A DNA stretch of 64,000 nt from Paragonimus skrjabini miyazakii (GCA_014338405.1 JTDE01000454.1:1-64000); one strand, 5' to 3'. Shown: positions 48,741 through 61,140, counted from the first letter of the stretch. The notes: a model not told the origin generated them from the sequence alone. Made by a program: numbers and translations.

Positions 48741-51637
48741 AATGATTTTGGTATTTATTAAAGAATGCCGGAATACTGTGGTATCGTTCAGAAGAGTGAG
48801 ACTGTTCGAAACACTGCAATTTTCCTGCTTCATATCGCTAGCTTCGCTTTCTGTCAAACCCTTTTGTTTTGTTTCAGCACTTTCACTCTTACTGCTTTAT
48901 ATATGGTTTGTTTTAACTCGTCATTTATAACGAATTTTGAGTAGCTTTGGACATGAGTTCGGAATGCTTGGGAAGCTTCGCTATGGTCTAAATACATTCA
49001 ACTGTCCAAAATGTTAACTCCGCAGCTTAGAGTTTGAACGTTCATTATTTAAATTGTGCACCTGTTTGGTCACATCATTACTCTAATTGGGAAATTGTCA
49101 ATCGGTATGCGCTGACCATGTGATCGTTGAACCTGGTCGATACAATCTGAACCAACCGCATCACAATCGAAAGCATTCCACTTTCCGTTTCATACAGATC
49201 AATACCGATAGAACGGAAGACGAACCAGTGTAACGCAGAGTACGGTCCTCACGATGTTCAAAAAACTTTATCCATAACATAAACAAAGCAGAAGAGATTC
49301 TGTTTAATTCTGTTTGATATAGAAAATAGACGGCCGCCTTCATAAAACTGTGCATGAGAACGCGAAAACCGTCGGAAATGCTACTAAAAATAGAAATTTT
49401 CTGTCCTGCAGTAATAGATAAAACCATGCAATTGAAGTAGTGAACAGACAAACCTATCACTGGGTGTAACTAGCTGAACTGACTAAACATCGCACAACTT
49501 ATGAAGGATTGCGTTCCAAACTGTTTTGTTGAGACAAATTTGGCAGATTTTACAGTTTTGGACTAACACCTTTACTCACAATGAGTGGAATGTATTAAAT
49601 TAAGATACAATAAACACTGCCAACTATTTTTATCCAGCATTATAAATCAACTGGGCGTATTGGATTACGAATACAACTTCGTCATTCATCAATAAAAATG
49701 TGCCATTTACAGGTCATCTGACGCATACATTGTTCCTGTACATACTTTCTAGAAATATACTGGCGGTTTCCAGACGAAGTGCTATCAGCTGGCTTTCCTC
49801 AGATCATCACACTGAAAAGAAAGTTGTATTCCATTAATTATTCGAAACGGACAGATATATACAAAAAATCACATAAGATGCTTTATCTAGTCCAAACTGA
49901 AATGAGTTATCGCCTTTATTACGAGCAGTGTTAAACACAACCTTAGTGGAGATGTAAACAACGTACGCAGCGAACTGACGTAAGCTCACTATCGGTTGTT
50001 TCGTAAGGTTCAAACTTCTTTGTCATAATTTGTTTTACAAAGCATCAATTTAGATGGCTGTATAGAAATGCGCATGAAAACGTGGTTGACGTACGATCAC
50101 GTAGTTTACTATCATTGAGCAAGCACTCAGAATTTACACCACTGGACACAAACCACTAATAATTATTAATTGATGCATTGTACTCAGCTATATACAGTGT
50201 AATCACTAAATTTTGCGTCAAGTACCTAGTGATTCACGGATTATACGAATTCTGTTCCTTCGTTAAAGAGAAACATTTGTTACTTGTGCACTATACAGGA
50301 GACGTTTTGGACCTTCATAATTTGCATTCTGTGGTTCCTACGGAAAGCACTTTCCGTTTGATTTTAACTTTAAAAGTTTGTCAATTTATGGCTTTTTCTT
50401 ACCATTGTCTACTATAGGTTCACCATTGAAGTTAATAGAGGTTGCTTAGATGTCAATTAAAACAATCGCTATTATGCTGTAAAAACAACTTGAAGGATTC
50501 GGATACATTTTTTAAAGCATTACTTTTATGGAGAATGAAGACACCTCAAGCTGCATACCTTTTAGTTCAACTTAAAGTTAGTACTGTTTATCACAAAGTT
50601 ATTTGTCTCCATCGATCTAACTAAACAATTTATCAGAACGGCCAAAAAGCAGTTCATTCTAAAACACTCACTAACGAAATAAATCAGTCAGTTTGAGTTA
50701 ATCCACCCTTCTTTCAAATTGTGGATCTCATTTTGTCGTTGCGTTCCATTATGCATTCTGAATATTGCTGTCAAATATAAATTCCTACGTCTACATTAAA
50801 TGAGGCCAAAGTTTTTCATGTATAAGTGGTCAGTTCACAAACACATTTACAACCGTGATTAAAAACTGCAATAGGTCACGACTATAACGAACGGGCTAGT
50901 GAATATAAGGTTGTTACAGCAAGAAGACTGTGTCCTGGAGATCCCTCTTTAACAGTGTTTAGTATAACGAACACATTTAAAAAGACGGCTTCATAATAGC
51001 GCAGGGGTTACTCAGCCCATACATATCTTTATCTGATGTATAACAAAAAGCCGATAAAAATCCACTTGGAATCAACAGGTATGACGATGGATAAACGTAT
51101 GTTCTACGTTCATATGTATAATATTCTTAGAGTATTCTTAGATGAGCTCATCTTGCCTATCACCAATTGGCTTCATTTACAAAACGCGTTAATTATTGAA
51201 GGAAGAACGGTTACAAAACTAATAGAAAACACTTGCTCTGTCAACATGTTATATCCCAACACTGCCTCTTCGTTCTGTTCGGTTTAGTTTGGTAGAATAA
51301 GGAACAATTTAAATGAGTTAAACTTGGAGCATTATCACCCGCCATTGGCTGAATAACATTCAGCCACGTTTGTTTGAACGGGCAGTGCTGTGTTGATGGG
51401 GTAACTCATTGTTAAGTTATCAAGCTCAGAAATAGGAATTTTCTGAGAGTAATGTTTTATTATTTAATCGATTGGTTACAGAACTTCAAGCAGCTGGGAA
51501 CATGACGCTTACGTGAACAGACGTAGGCATAAACAAAGCGACTGATTGATTCAGTCGTAAAAATGGATTATCCAACATTAGGGACAATAACAACATTCCA
51601 CTCATCTACACCGACGAAAGGCGGTGCTGAAAAATAA
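48741..51637. other. No recognised gene
   Basis: The minus frame 49161-49460 (99 codons; GQKISIFSSISDGFRVLM, HREDRTLRYTGSSSVLSV) has protein-like codon choice and may be an exon, but no paired splice sites were found. Plus frames at 50178-50417 and 51036-51287 were not recognised. Confidence 0.35.
49766..49802 (-). ncRNA. Possible hammerhead-like core, weak
   Basis: On the minus strand: CTGAGGA, AAGCCAG, a 16-nt loop, CTG, GAAAC. Both core boxes match the hammerhead pattern, but only three or four pairs of stem II form and the flanks show no PLE sequence. It could be chance. Confidence 0.18.
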
Positions 51638-51814
51638 CGCTTTCACAATCAAATGCAAATCAGCCGTGGGTCTGGGGGATTCACTAAAGTGATCGGCAGA
51701 TGCTCAAACAATGACGACGCAGCTGTGGTAACACCAGCCGTACATGCTGCCGAGGTCATCCGCGTGAAGGTGAAGCACAGTCATTTATCTGGCAGTTCTA
51801 TTTTCCCTGCCTGA
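51638..51814 (+). CDS. GC-richer coding-like frame, candidate exon
   Basis: An open frame of 58 codons after TAA reads QMQISRGSGGFTKVIGRC, SNNDDAAVVTPAVHAAEV and IRVKVKHSHLSGSSIFPA, ending at TGA. It is markedly richer in G and C than its surroundings. A likely acceptor is CAATCAAATGCAAATCAG (AG at 51663-51664) and a good donor is GTGAAG/GTGAAG (near 51768), which would give an exon of about 100 bp ending in VIRVK. Glycine- and alanine-rich with acidic DD, it looks like soluble protein. The family was not recognised, and an old repeat is possible. Confidence 0.38.
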   Translation, partial: RFHNQMQISRGSGGFTKVIGRCSNNDDAAVVTPAVHAAEVIRVKVKHSHLSGSSIFPA

Positions 51815-54800
51815 ATCTAAGACTATTCCCAAACAAGTAGATTAGACAGTTCTGTCATTGTCTGTCTGACACCAGCTGCATGATATTGTTCGGTTGTATG
51901 TCGTAATCCAGCATAAGATGCTTTGGCAGACGTGAAACTGTCGAAACTGAGTCATCTGGAATAACCCAACCGGGTACAGAATTTCGACTACCGAAGTCTA
52001 TAAGCCCAATTAAGGTATAAATACCAGCTCCAAGTTAAGTCCAGCGACTGGTTGCAATATAATTGCTTTTACTGCTACCTTCAGAAGACTTCCACTATCG
52101 ACACCTTGCCTTATAGGTTTTAGCATGAAATAGTGCATTCTCTGTCACTGTCATACGTCATACTACTAACTGAAGCGTGACAAACTGAATCAGGACGTTG
52201 GAAAAAAACACTTCCAACGTGATTCGTTGATTGCTAAGCAATATAGAACAACTGGTTTGCAGGGGAGTCAGGCAAAACCTCTCATGATGCGGACATCAAA
52301 TTTAGGCGTTTTGTAATTTTTACTCATGCCAACACGCAAGATTATTTAGTTAAACACTATAATAAATTCAAATCGAAGAAACAATCTGGATTGTTATAAC
52401 AAATTCAGTAAGTAATCAAATGATCAAGATTGATAACCCAATTAACTTGAAACATGACCTAGTCCAAGCCACGTCAGAAGAATGGAAATCCTGCTTGATC
52501 GTATCGATCTACGAAAATGTCCTATTAATCATTTATTAATGTTCATTACTCGCCCGAGTTCATTTTGGTTTAGGCGTAACTGGCAGCCAGCACGGCTAGG
52601 ATTTAGAGATGTTTCCCATCTGTTGCTTGTCTATGCTGTCATCCACTCTTGTCCAACCGGTCTCTTGAGACCACATTGTGCTAGCCGCTTGCTAAACAGA
52701 ACCTATCAGTCAGGTTGCATATCGTCCGCTTAGGTGTTTCTTTCAACTGAATGCATTATGAAAAGAAACGCGTAATAACCATGCTTGTTTTCTGCGCTTG
52801 AATGCATGATCTTGCATTTCAGTAAATACTGTTTTTATTTGGTTTATTTTGAAAGAACTGCTGCTATTTACAATACTGCGATTTTGCATATGACCTTAAT
52901 GAGGGCCTATAATTTTGCGGCTATGAGGCAACATTTTGACATAAAGTGGGTAACTTGTTCACTAACACGGTTAGTGTGTAATGCTTAATATTGTTTTTGA
53001 GAATCATATCAACTCTTCCTTAAATGGAATATGTACCAGCATGTTTTCAGAAGACGAAGTACTGTTTACGAATAAAAACTGACTAGGTTATCAAAACGGA
53101 GTGAAGACATATGTTACGGAATGTAGATATTTCGTTTAATCTCTTCAGCCGCCTACTTAAAACAGACAATTCAGTCATTTAACTATGATGTAAATAACGT
53201 CCTGACTTGTTTGTTTTTGGAACACATACCAAGTAAACAGATATATTCTCCAATTTCCCTTTTGCTTTGCATATTAACGAACAGCTTCATTTATTGGCTA
53301 GTCTAAACGTCTCATGCCAACGTATTGAATTTATATCCATGCTTTAAAACAGATCTATTGGTTAGCATTTGTAAACACTGCATTACACGAATGTATGGAA
53401 AGCGCACACTTTTCAAAGTCATGCATATAGCATTAAAATTAGTGTGACGTTTATATGAAAACAAAAGATTACAACTGGCAATAGTCTCAACTTTTCCTCA
53501 CCTGTTCAGTTTGGGGTAAATTTTTACTTCTGTGTTTTTATGTCACGCATGCATTGTAATCGATCACTTAGTAGGGGGAGCAGAACACAGACGTGAAGAA
53601 CAACCAGCTCAGAAAAGCGCATGTACTAAGGTACTAATTACAACATTGAAGCGAATGAGTGGACGGGCCTGGGAATGTAGTCAAGCCATATCCACCGTTT
53701 ATATGTAAATATTCTACCATTGACTTTCAAGGGTGTAAAGATGGTCAATGTAGGAGGCTTATTCGTGAAATCTCTGACAATACGGCATAGTCATCTAACT
53801 CAGTTTTTCAGGTTTACTGAACATTGAACAATTTGTTCATCTATGCAGTAAGTTGCGATTTGCGCTTAAGGAAAATGAATGACCTAAGGAATAGATTGAA
53901 GTCCATAACTTGCGTAGCTTAACAAAAGAAATCACATTACCGTCGAAAATGTAGTTATCAATGATGTGGATTGAAAACGAACGTAGTTTAATGGGATAGA
54001 GTTCAAAAGAAAAACTTGTTTCTGTTGATCGTCAATTTGACGAAATTTAGATTGCAACTTTTACCATATAAATACCTGACTGATCACATCATTGTGAAAA
54101 GAAAAATGAACGGATCTTTCAACAATAAATATCCCCTTATTAATACGATGTTACAATAATAACTGTACGTAACATTACTTAATTCGAGCGAATAAAAATG
54201 AGATTGTACCCGTAAATAAAACATGTGCTAGGCAAGATTAAAGCCAATATAATGCAACCTTGAAACATATTTCGGCATCTGAGCGCATATAGTTGGCATG
54301 ATAAGTAAGTTGATAGTGTTATCAAAAATATGACTTTACGCTCTACAGTTTATCAACATGGAATCAACAAACGGTCTCAAACTAATATTATACGTGTATT
54401 TGTAATCGTCTATAGAACTTAGACAAAGATGGGTTAAAGCGGTTAGTGTGTGTCATCTACCCGTTCGGTATGTTATTTTTTCTCTGAAACGCTCCTCAAA
54501 GACAATTCTACAGAGCAGAATGAACCAAGCGAGCATAAAACAGATATTTGGGAAGATGCGATTCGCGGAAGTGGGCAGCACGGTAATACACAAACTAAAC
54601 CAGTTACTACTACATCGTCTAAAATGTATAGAAAATAGTGGTTACTGGACAAGCATCATCGTACGTAGTTCACTGCTGACACTTTCTAGTTGTCAAACCG
54701 AATACAATTATTATTTTGTCAAGCTTAAGGAGAAGGGTAAAATGCTGTTTTATTCCACTTGTACGAGCACTATATTACTACTAAGTTTTACGTTTAGCTA

Positions 54801-55140
54801 TTGCGTCCTTGCGACATTTGCCCCGTTGAATATAATGACCTTATTTTATAAGTTACTATAGCTGTTGCAGTCCGAGTTATCTGGTAAAGCCAAACTCACA
54901 TATTCGTTGTGGATAATATGAGACCTCAAGTTAAGGTAACACTGACTCAATGAAAATAGTTTTTCATGATTATTTCAACTTCCTCAAGAGTACGAGGTAG
55001 GGTTTTGTTAAATTTCATGTGAACAGTGGAGTATACACGTATCATATTGACTAAGAAAAAGGGGCCATCCCAAATTTTGTTAACTAAATCGATGATCAAA
55101 TAGATAGATACTTTAGCTTCTCCGTGTCGTCACCCACTAA
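51815..55140. other. No recognised gene
   Basis: Plus frame 52482-52733 (MEILLDRIDLRKCPINHL) lies in a GC-richer patch. At 54450-54638 a hydrophilic frame (LLKDNSTEQNEPSEHKTD, IWEDAIRGSGQHGNTQ) looks more protein-like than the longer overlapping frame 54448-54861, but lacks clear splice sites. Nothing here was recognised. Confidence 0.35.
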
Positions 55141-55144
55141 AATT

Positions 55145-55378
55145 TCAATTCAACAATTTCCCTATTTTGAATTCAGACAAGGACAATAAAACTGGTAAAC
55201 GGACAACTGGTTTTTGAGCAATAACAGTCAACAGCTGTTCCACTGAGTGTTTGTCAGTGCAATCTACATGTACAAATTTGTAATCGTCTACTAAAACACT
55301 CTTTTCTTGTTCCACGAGATTTCGCTGCATTTTTGACTGTACTACTTGTTTAGCAAATGTAATATTGTGCTCATTCAT
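55145..55378 (-). CDS. Small complete ORF, 77 codons, unrecognised
   Basis: From ATG the minus strand reads MNEHNITFAKQVVQSKMQ, RNLVEQEKSVLVDDYKFV, HVDCTDKHSVEQLLTVIA and QKPVVRLPVLLSLSEFKI, ending GKLLN before TGA. Composition is soluble-protein-like with many Gln, Lys, Val and Asp, unlike chance frames in this AT-rich DNA. It could be a terminal exon or a small gene; no TATA-like or polyadenylation element was assigned. No homology was recognised. Confidence 0.35.
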   Translation of the reverse strand: MNEHNITFAKQVVQSKMQRNLVEQEKSVLVDDYKFVHVDCTDKHSVEQLLTVIAQKPVVRLPVLLSLSEFKIGKLLN

Positions 55379-55389
55379 TGTTCTTATAT

Positions 55390-56843
55390 TTCACGGTCAG
55401 TAACAGTCAGTTGCCTTTCACGAATTTGACAGTTTCTTCTTATATTTAACCCCTGTCATAGTACCGTAATGTTGAGTGCGCTGCGTCTAAAATGATTCAT
55501 GAAAACTTTGTCCATTTGTATGCATAAACGTCATTTTTCCAGACCTACCGCCACCAAAAGTTTCTATGTGCAAAAGAAACCATATTCCTTGAGTGGAATC
55601 AACTGATGCCAGGCATTCCAACCACAGTGAATCTTTGAATCATAGTAACACATTCCGCAAGGTGCTAATTCTCCATACTTTTGGAAAGAAGTTGATGCTA
55701 AGTGGATTCCAAAAATTTCTGCGTTCAATATTGCAACGGAGGTAACGAGAGTGGTGTTTAAACTGAACCCATTTTTATGTTAAAAATTATGGATTAATCG
55801 ACGGTATGGTAAATCGTTAGGTTTACTGCGGGTGTAGCATTGACACGGGGATCCAGCAGGTGCGCCAGAAGTTGACTGATGACCCACCTATCTTCTGTAG
55901 TACACACTACTTACACTTCAATTCGAGTGAGAAAGATTTTATTACAATGACCAGGTGCAGGACACGTCTTCCGGGTTCCACATTACCCACTTTCAATCGT
56001 TTATCTGTTTAAGCTGGACACACGTGAATGGCACAATTCTGACTATCAGTTGCTGCAGGTTTATCGAAATCGCCGGCATCAGCCGTTTTTAGCTGGACAA
56101 GTTAGTTTACAGGAAGCGGGCAGCTTTTGCTATCAGATACTACGGCTGATACCGAAAAACAAAGCGAGCAAGGTGCACGTAAAACAATTTTGCGGGTCTT
56201 CCAAGTGTAATTTGGTGGATACACTCATTTTCCAGTTTGATTGACAGTGTGCAGCAGCAAATATAAACAACTTCGGTCTCGTTCCACAGAGTGACACATT
56301 TGCATCCGCGAGAGCTGGAATGAAGAAACAGTGTATTCCGCAACGCACGAGATAGACGGCCATCACCTCCCTCGTACCCCATACCTCGCCATTACTCTCT
56401 CATACACCCGTTCAAGTCAAGGTGCATGTTGCGGGCTGACCAGCAATTTTGGACAGACCTGGACAGAAAATGTGAAGAGCAGCACAATCAGCTCGGCAGA
56501 TACTTGACTTATGTGATAAATGGCACATCCCTAGTTGGACCAGCACGTAGTGTCTAGTGTTGTTGCTGTTTCGTTGACTGATGTTTTCCACTGATTCCAT
56601 AAGAGTGTTTCAGGTGATGCACGTGAATGATTGGCTTACTGGTGCTTTGATTGCCGGCTTCTGATTAAAAATGTATTCAGTGGTACAAATATCTACTTTC
56701 GGTTTATACTGAGAGCTAATGGTGTATCAGTTTAAGTTAGTTGCACTTAATTTCGTTAGAGCTTGCACTAAACCAATCTGATGGGCTCTAACAAGAGCGA
56801 AATTCGAGTCTGGTATTTTCTATCGAAAAGTGTTGAGTGGAAT
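55390..56843. other. No recognised gene; GC-richer block at 56.0-56.6 kb
   Basis: The block 56.0-56.6 kb has several overlapping frames on both strands (plus 56050-56244; minus 56133-56382 and 56412-56600) and a higher GC level. This pattern is more typical of an old dispersed repeat than of one exon. The family was not identified. Confidence 0.35.
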
Positions 56844-56928
56844 GTTTATGAAAATAGGACAGCTGCGATCAATTGCGATTGACGTTCAACTTATATTAAA
56901 ACCAAAATACCCTTATCATCATCATTAA
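56844..56928 (+). repeat. ATC-tailed short dispersed repeat, copy 3
   Basis: GGACAGCTGCGATCAATTG, then GACGTTCAACTTATATT, AAAACCAAAATACCC and a clear (ATC)n tail TTATCATCATCATT. It aligns with the 62.6-kb copy, whose GACAGCTGCGATCAATTG is identical over 18 bp. It has the clearest tail of the four copies. Confidence 0.65.
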
Positions 56929-59139
56929 CTAAATGAACCAGTTGATAATGTTTTGACTGGCATATCCCTAACTACGACCTCACCATTTTATCAGGGGTAA
57001 GATTTCCAGTTTTGAATATCGTAGTGATGATGTGAAATGAGTAAGTTCTATCTTCTACATTAGATGCACTCAGATACTGGTACACCTGACAGAATGTTAG
57101 TGTTTGTCTCTCAACTAAAATTACTAACAAAGTTTTACCCTAATTCATCGAATCTTCATGAGCTGAACAATTGCCCACATTATTTCCCTGACTTGACCAT
57201 AACAGTTTGAGGTACATTACTGTATAATGGGCTTAAACGTGGGAGTCGTCTGCATTTCTCTGCTACATCGTAGCATTTCAATAGCGCCGTATGAACTGGG
57301 GAAACTAATGAACGTTCCAGGTTTCTTCATTTTTTATTTCAGAAGCAGTAGTGTTCATAAGTGTAAAGAGATGTCAGAAACAAGTAAGCATTTCGCAACA
57401 TTATTTAGACTGTTGGAAATGTTAAACCAAAGAGTTTTCGAGATAAAATGCAATACTTTGTTGTGGCGAATCACTTACTGATGGGTTACTGGCAAATGAA
57501 AACAACTTGCACATCCAGATAAACGATTCTTTCGTCACTTTTCCAGCGGGAGTCTACATTCAAGTTTTGCTCCATTTGGAGGACGCCTCCAAACCATGTT
57601 TCCCTTCACAATGTAAACTGAACCTTGACTATTAGGAAGTTACAAGTAGAGTTTATAGACAACGTTCACCGAAAGCACATAGTGGTTGTTGTTAGTCATC
57701 CGGCATGCAAGCCCAGCAAAACTCGATCACACATCGCAGGTTAGGATCGGTGGTTAAATGATGCTCAAAGACATGACATCGATAACTTGCAGACAAGCTA
57801 CTACCTATTAAACTAACCGTGCAAAATACAAGCCAACAAGTGACTTCACGTCAGACACTACTAACATATAGAAGTAGAACTTGTACCACGTCCGCTTGTG
57901 AATGCGGCTGAGGTAGGCTGATCACCATAGGTCTGGAACTCATGGTAATCAGTCTACCAACCTCAAATGATAACCTGTATTCAAGCTACAGCCTCCAGCT
58001 TTCAGTTTACCCGATGCCAAATGCTTCTGTTGCAATTGAGTGACAACCAATTTGAATGCATACAAAAATAGTAAAGACCTATCCAGGTTGCAATTCACTA
58101 TCACAGTTAACGCCAACAGCTAAGTTAGCAGAGAGTTTTGAAATTCATCTTGTCTGGAATCTACAAGTATGAATCATAAACAGTGATGATATTCATATTT
58201 TGGCCACTATCCCAACAGAACCCACACTCTACACGTCAGGTGAGATGCTAGGTAAATTTGTCCCAATAGTGAAGACTGATTTATTTCGTTGAAGAACGAG
58301 TTTTTCCGCCCAACATCGATTACACCTTCGAGAAACCGATTTTATTCAGTCGGAATGAGCAAAAGTATCAAGAACAGTCAAGAGGTAACCTTCGATGGTT
58401 CTTACCTGTTCGTCATTTATCCCACTATGTTCATTAATAACTTGGTTACCTTCACTACAATTTTTGGTAACTGTCCTTTGATTTTCTGCTTCGACAATGT
58501 TTGGAGGTAGCTGTGCACCATATAAACAACCTGTAATTTCCACCTTCAAACACACGTTGTTGGAGCGTAACAAAGTTGCTTTTTGCACCCATCTTTCAGT
58601 TTATTTCAGGAGCACTCAACGGAATCGAATTTCCTTCGAATTAATTACTATACTATGGATAAACCAGCTTATTCTGTCCAGTATGTACAAAGTATTTTCA
58701 CATCATTGGCCTTAGTAATGATTCTTTTATTGGATCTGAAATATTTCGACCTGTTAACAAGGAAACAGATGCGCGTGATTGCAAGATCAGTGTCAGTTGT
58801 GCGTATATCTCAAAATGTAATGGTTTATTATAGTTAATCTAGCAATACTTTACCAGATCTGCCTAGCTGGTGAAAGAGTTCGACAGATCGTCAATTTGTA
58901 GGCGAAAGGATGGTAATACACATTAATTTATCAACCTTTCTTTGATTAGTAAAACAGAGGATATAAACTTTTGTGCGTTGAGAAAATGCTATCTACTTTC
59001 AAGACCAAATCGTTATGTTTGACAGTTTGGATGGAACAGTCAGACTATTTCATTCATGGGATAACCGTTTGCTTTGTCCCAGTAACTATGACAAATAGAT
59101 TAGCGAGCATGTAGTAAGAACTGAGTGGATTTTGTGCTT
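56929..59139. other. No recognised gene
   Basis: The minus frame 58346-58588 (GCLYGAQLPPNIVEAENQ, NEHSGINDEQVRTIEGYL) is hydrophilic and might be an exon, but no paired splice sites were found. Nothing else was seen. Confidence 0.35.
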
Positions 59140-59343
59140 TTAGAAATTGATCATTCTAAACAGCAGAGACAGGATGAACAAGGCGTTGTTCGACGTGTAA
59201 CTGTCTTTTTTATTTGCTCGTACTCGTCCGCAGCTTTTCTTATGACTATTGTATCTAGCAAATACTGTTGAAATCTGTTCTGGTTGTTTGCATCCTGGTG
59301 ACACATACTCTTTTTTGTGTACGATGGCCTTGCTATGTCTCAT
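59140..59343 (-). CDS. Coding-like frame ending in stop, possible terminal exon
   Basis: The minus strand reads MRHSKAIVHKKEYVSPGC, KQPEQISTVFARYNSHKK, SCGRVRANKKDSYTSNN and a hydrophobic end ALFILSLLFRMINF before TAA. Just upstream are acceptor-like TTTCTACAAATATAG and GTAGATGAG; the second would let the exon start at the ATG in phase 0, the phase left by the donor of the candidate exon at 60321-60524 on the same strand. The link is speculative because the gap between them (about 980 bp) could hold other exons. Highly basic; no family recognised. Confidence 0.35.
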   Translation of the reverse strand: MRHSKAIVHKKEYVSPGCKQPEQISTVFARYNSHKKSCGRVRANKKDSYTSNNALFILSLLFRMINF

Positions 59344-60320
59344 CTCATCTACACCTATATTTGTAGAAATACAGATTATTTGACTTCTCTTTCAGTGGGT
59401 TTATTCGTTACAGTTCTTTACTGAATGAAGAAAATCTGTTACCTAACAAATCCCTCCTCGTCTGTCTTCACGGAACAGTTGGACATGACCTTATTCTATA
59501 AAAGTAGCTGTTAATTTTGTCATACACGTTACTAGTCAAAGGTCATCTGACAGCCATTGGCTTGCGTTTCGCGCTCAAATTTCCTTTCAGTACCTCCTTT
59601 GTTGTAGTGTAACTCATGAACGTTTGTTTCATTCATTGCCCCAGAATGTGTTTTGCATTCACAAAATAAGCAAGTTGTGTTAGCTGAAAACTGGTTTAAT
59701 TTGTCCACACCTTTGAGTTCAATAAGTTACTGGGTAATCACATTATTTCCAGGTCAGGACCAACCTTTCCCTCCGTTCGTTCTTTCGGCAAAAACCGGAA
59801 CCGTTCGCAAACTGTCCTTCGTACGCAAAACAGTAATTTTACACCTGGGGAATATTTTCACTTACACGAACCTTTCACATTTAAGAACTTAGTTCTTTTT
59901 GATAAACGCACGTTCACGTGGAGTGTCTTTAATACGGTGGGGAACACCAACCTATTGATCTACAGGAAAAGTGAAAATGAGGTACAAAGGACATTCTATA
60001 CTTGAGCAGAGGTCGTCATAATTTTTAAGTTCAGGTCAGTGTAGACCCGTCAGTTATAGTTCCAGATGTCTGAACAATGTGTGTGAACACAATTTACGAC
60101 TGTTTTATTACTCTGTTTAGCCGGACTGCTTTATTTTGGGACTGTTAACACAAAGCGAGCAAACACATAAATCAGGAAGTCTGACGTTTGCTGCACGGCC
60201 GTCACTTCTGGTCTACAGCTGGTGGTACCTGCTCGTTTCACTAAACGAGCGTAGCTCATGCATATTCTGACTGAAACCGTTCTGCAGTGCTACACAATGC
60301 TTTGTGAAGTCTCCTTAAAC
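59344..60320. other. No recognised gene
   Basis: May be an intron between the two minus-strand candidate exons. The plus frame 59653-59892 has no recognised homology. Confidence 0.35.
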
Positions 60321-60524
60321 CTTGAGGAAACCATTGACACTGTCAATGTACTCTTGTCGAAAGTATCCAATGCCAATTGGACCACAGTACTCATCACTAA
60401 CTAAAAACGCGTTGGTTCTTCTGGACGCAGTCGAGCCAGAGGTGAGTGAATTGAACGATTCTGAACACATGAACTGACCTGTTGAGTCGAATGTCGAACA
60501 CATTTGGGACTCTATCAGATATGC
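60321..60524 (-). CDS. Best candidate host exon, interrupted by the assembly gap
   Basis: The minus strand is open for all 68 codons from the gap edge. It reads AYLIESQMCSTFDSTGQF, MCSESFNSLTSGSTASRR, TNAFLVSDEYCGPIGIGY and FRQEYIDSVNGFLK, then meets a donor CTCAAG/GTTTAAG (GT at 60319-60320) exactly where the frame would close. Codon choice and balanced amino acid use (Gly, Tyr, Asp, Cys, Phe) are the most protein-like in the window. An alternative acceptor ACTCAACAG lies inside it. No family was recognised; the Gly-Ile-Gly-Tyr segment suggests a folded domain. The 5' end is lost in the Ns. Confidence 0.5.
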
Positions 60525-60624
60525 NNNNNNNNNNNNNNNNNNNNNNNNNNNNNNNNNNNNNNNNNNNNNNNNNNNNNNNNNNNNNNNNNNNNNNNNNNNN
60601 NNNNNNNNNNNNNNNNNNNNNNNN
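60525..60624. other. Assembly gap (100 N)
   Basis: Exactly 100 Ns, the usual placeholder for a scaffold gap of unknown size. The true distance between its flanks is not known. Confidence 0.97.
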
Positions 60625-60831
60625 GATGACGGTTTGTTAGGCTAGCTGAAGTGAAATAGCCTAGTAGTAACCCTTACGTGTATAAATCTGCAGGCTAAAA
60701 TGATGAAGATGTCACCAATTATATGCCCGTAAATCTCATCTTTTGTATCATATATTCATACAGTTGAAAATACTGACAGATCAAACAGACCAAATTGACT
60801 GAGTTGGGCTTACAGCACTCAGATTGCCACC

Positions 60832-60865
60832 CTTGTGATAAAGTCACGTTGTCTGGTGGTGAAAC
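60832..60865 (+). ncRNA. Degenerate hammerhead-like core 5' of a PLE coding relic
   Basis: Plus strand: CTTGTGATAAA, a 5-bp stem GTCAC/GTGGT with an 8-nt loop GTTGTCTG, then GAAACG. The first box is changed from CUGANGA (TGATAA), so catalysis is unlikely. The extra A before stem II matches the cores at 29.3 and 37.9 kb. Its place immediately upstream of a PLE-like coding relic on the same strand is where PLE terminal-repeat hammerheads are expected. Confidence 0.42.
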
Positions 60866-61140
60866 GTTCGCAACCTAAGCAAAACGTCTGTCGAACTGTC
60901 GAGTGCAACTTTGGAATCCATCGTTAGACACACACACAGCGGAAATCCATGAAACCATCCAACATATTACAGATAAAGTGGCTAAACTATACGGCAGAAT
61001 GGTCGGTTTCCGAGTCAAAGCAACAAGGTTATTTGCAAACCGCAGTAGTATTAAGTAAATTGTTGAAAGTTCATTACTATCGTCATATTGAGGAAAGTCG
61101 CAAGCATGAACATACATATATAGATGCCTTTAACCCCATA
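60866..61140 (+). pseudogene. Decayed N-terminal coding relic, probably PLE
   Basis: Reading through one 1-base shift near 60932 and three stops gives VELSSATLESIVR, then THTAEIHETIQHITDKVA, KLYGRMVGFRVKATRLFA, NRSSIK, stop, IVESSLLSSY, stop, GKSQA, stop, TY. The helical, charged segment resembles a coiled coil such as PLE proteins carry before the RT, and the region follows a hammerhead-like core as a PLE 5' end would. The family link is inferred from position and general resemblance; no RT block is present. Two longer open frames on this stretch (60949-61146 plus, 60875-61117 minus) are shadows of it. Confidence 0.45.

Noticed and set aside
54448..54861. Longest plus-strand frame in the window (137 codons)
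   Set aside because: Composition is Leu/Ile/Ser/Tyr-heavy as expected by chance in AT-rich DNA. A different frame over 54450-54638 looks more protein-like, and neither has clear splice sites.
60875..61117. 80-codon minus-strand frame
   Set aside because: Antisense shadow of the PLE-like coding relic on the plus strand.
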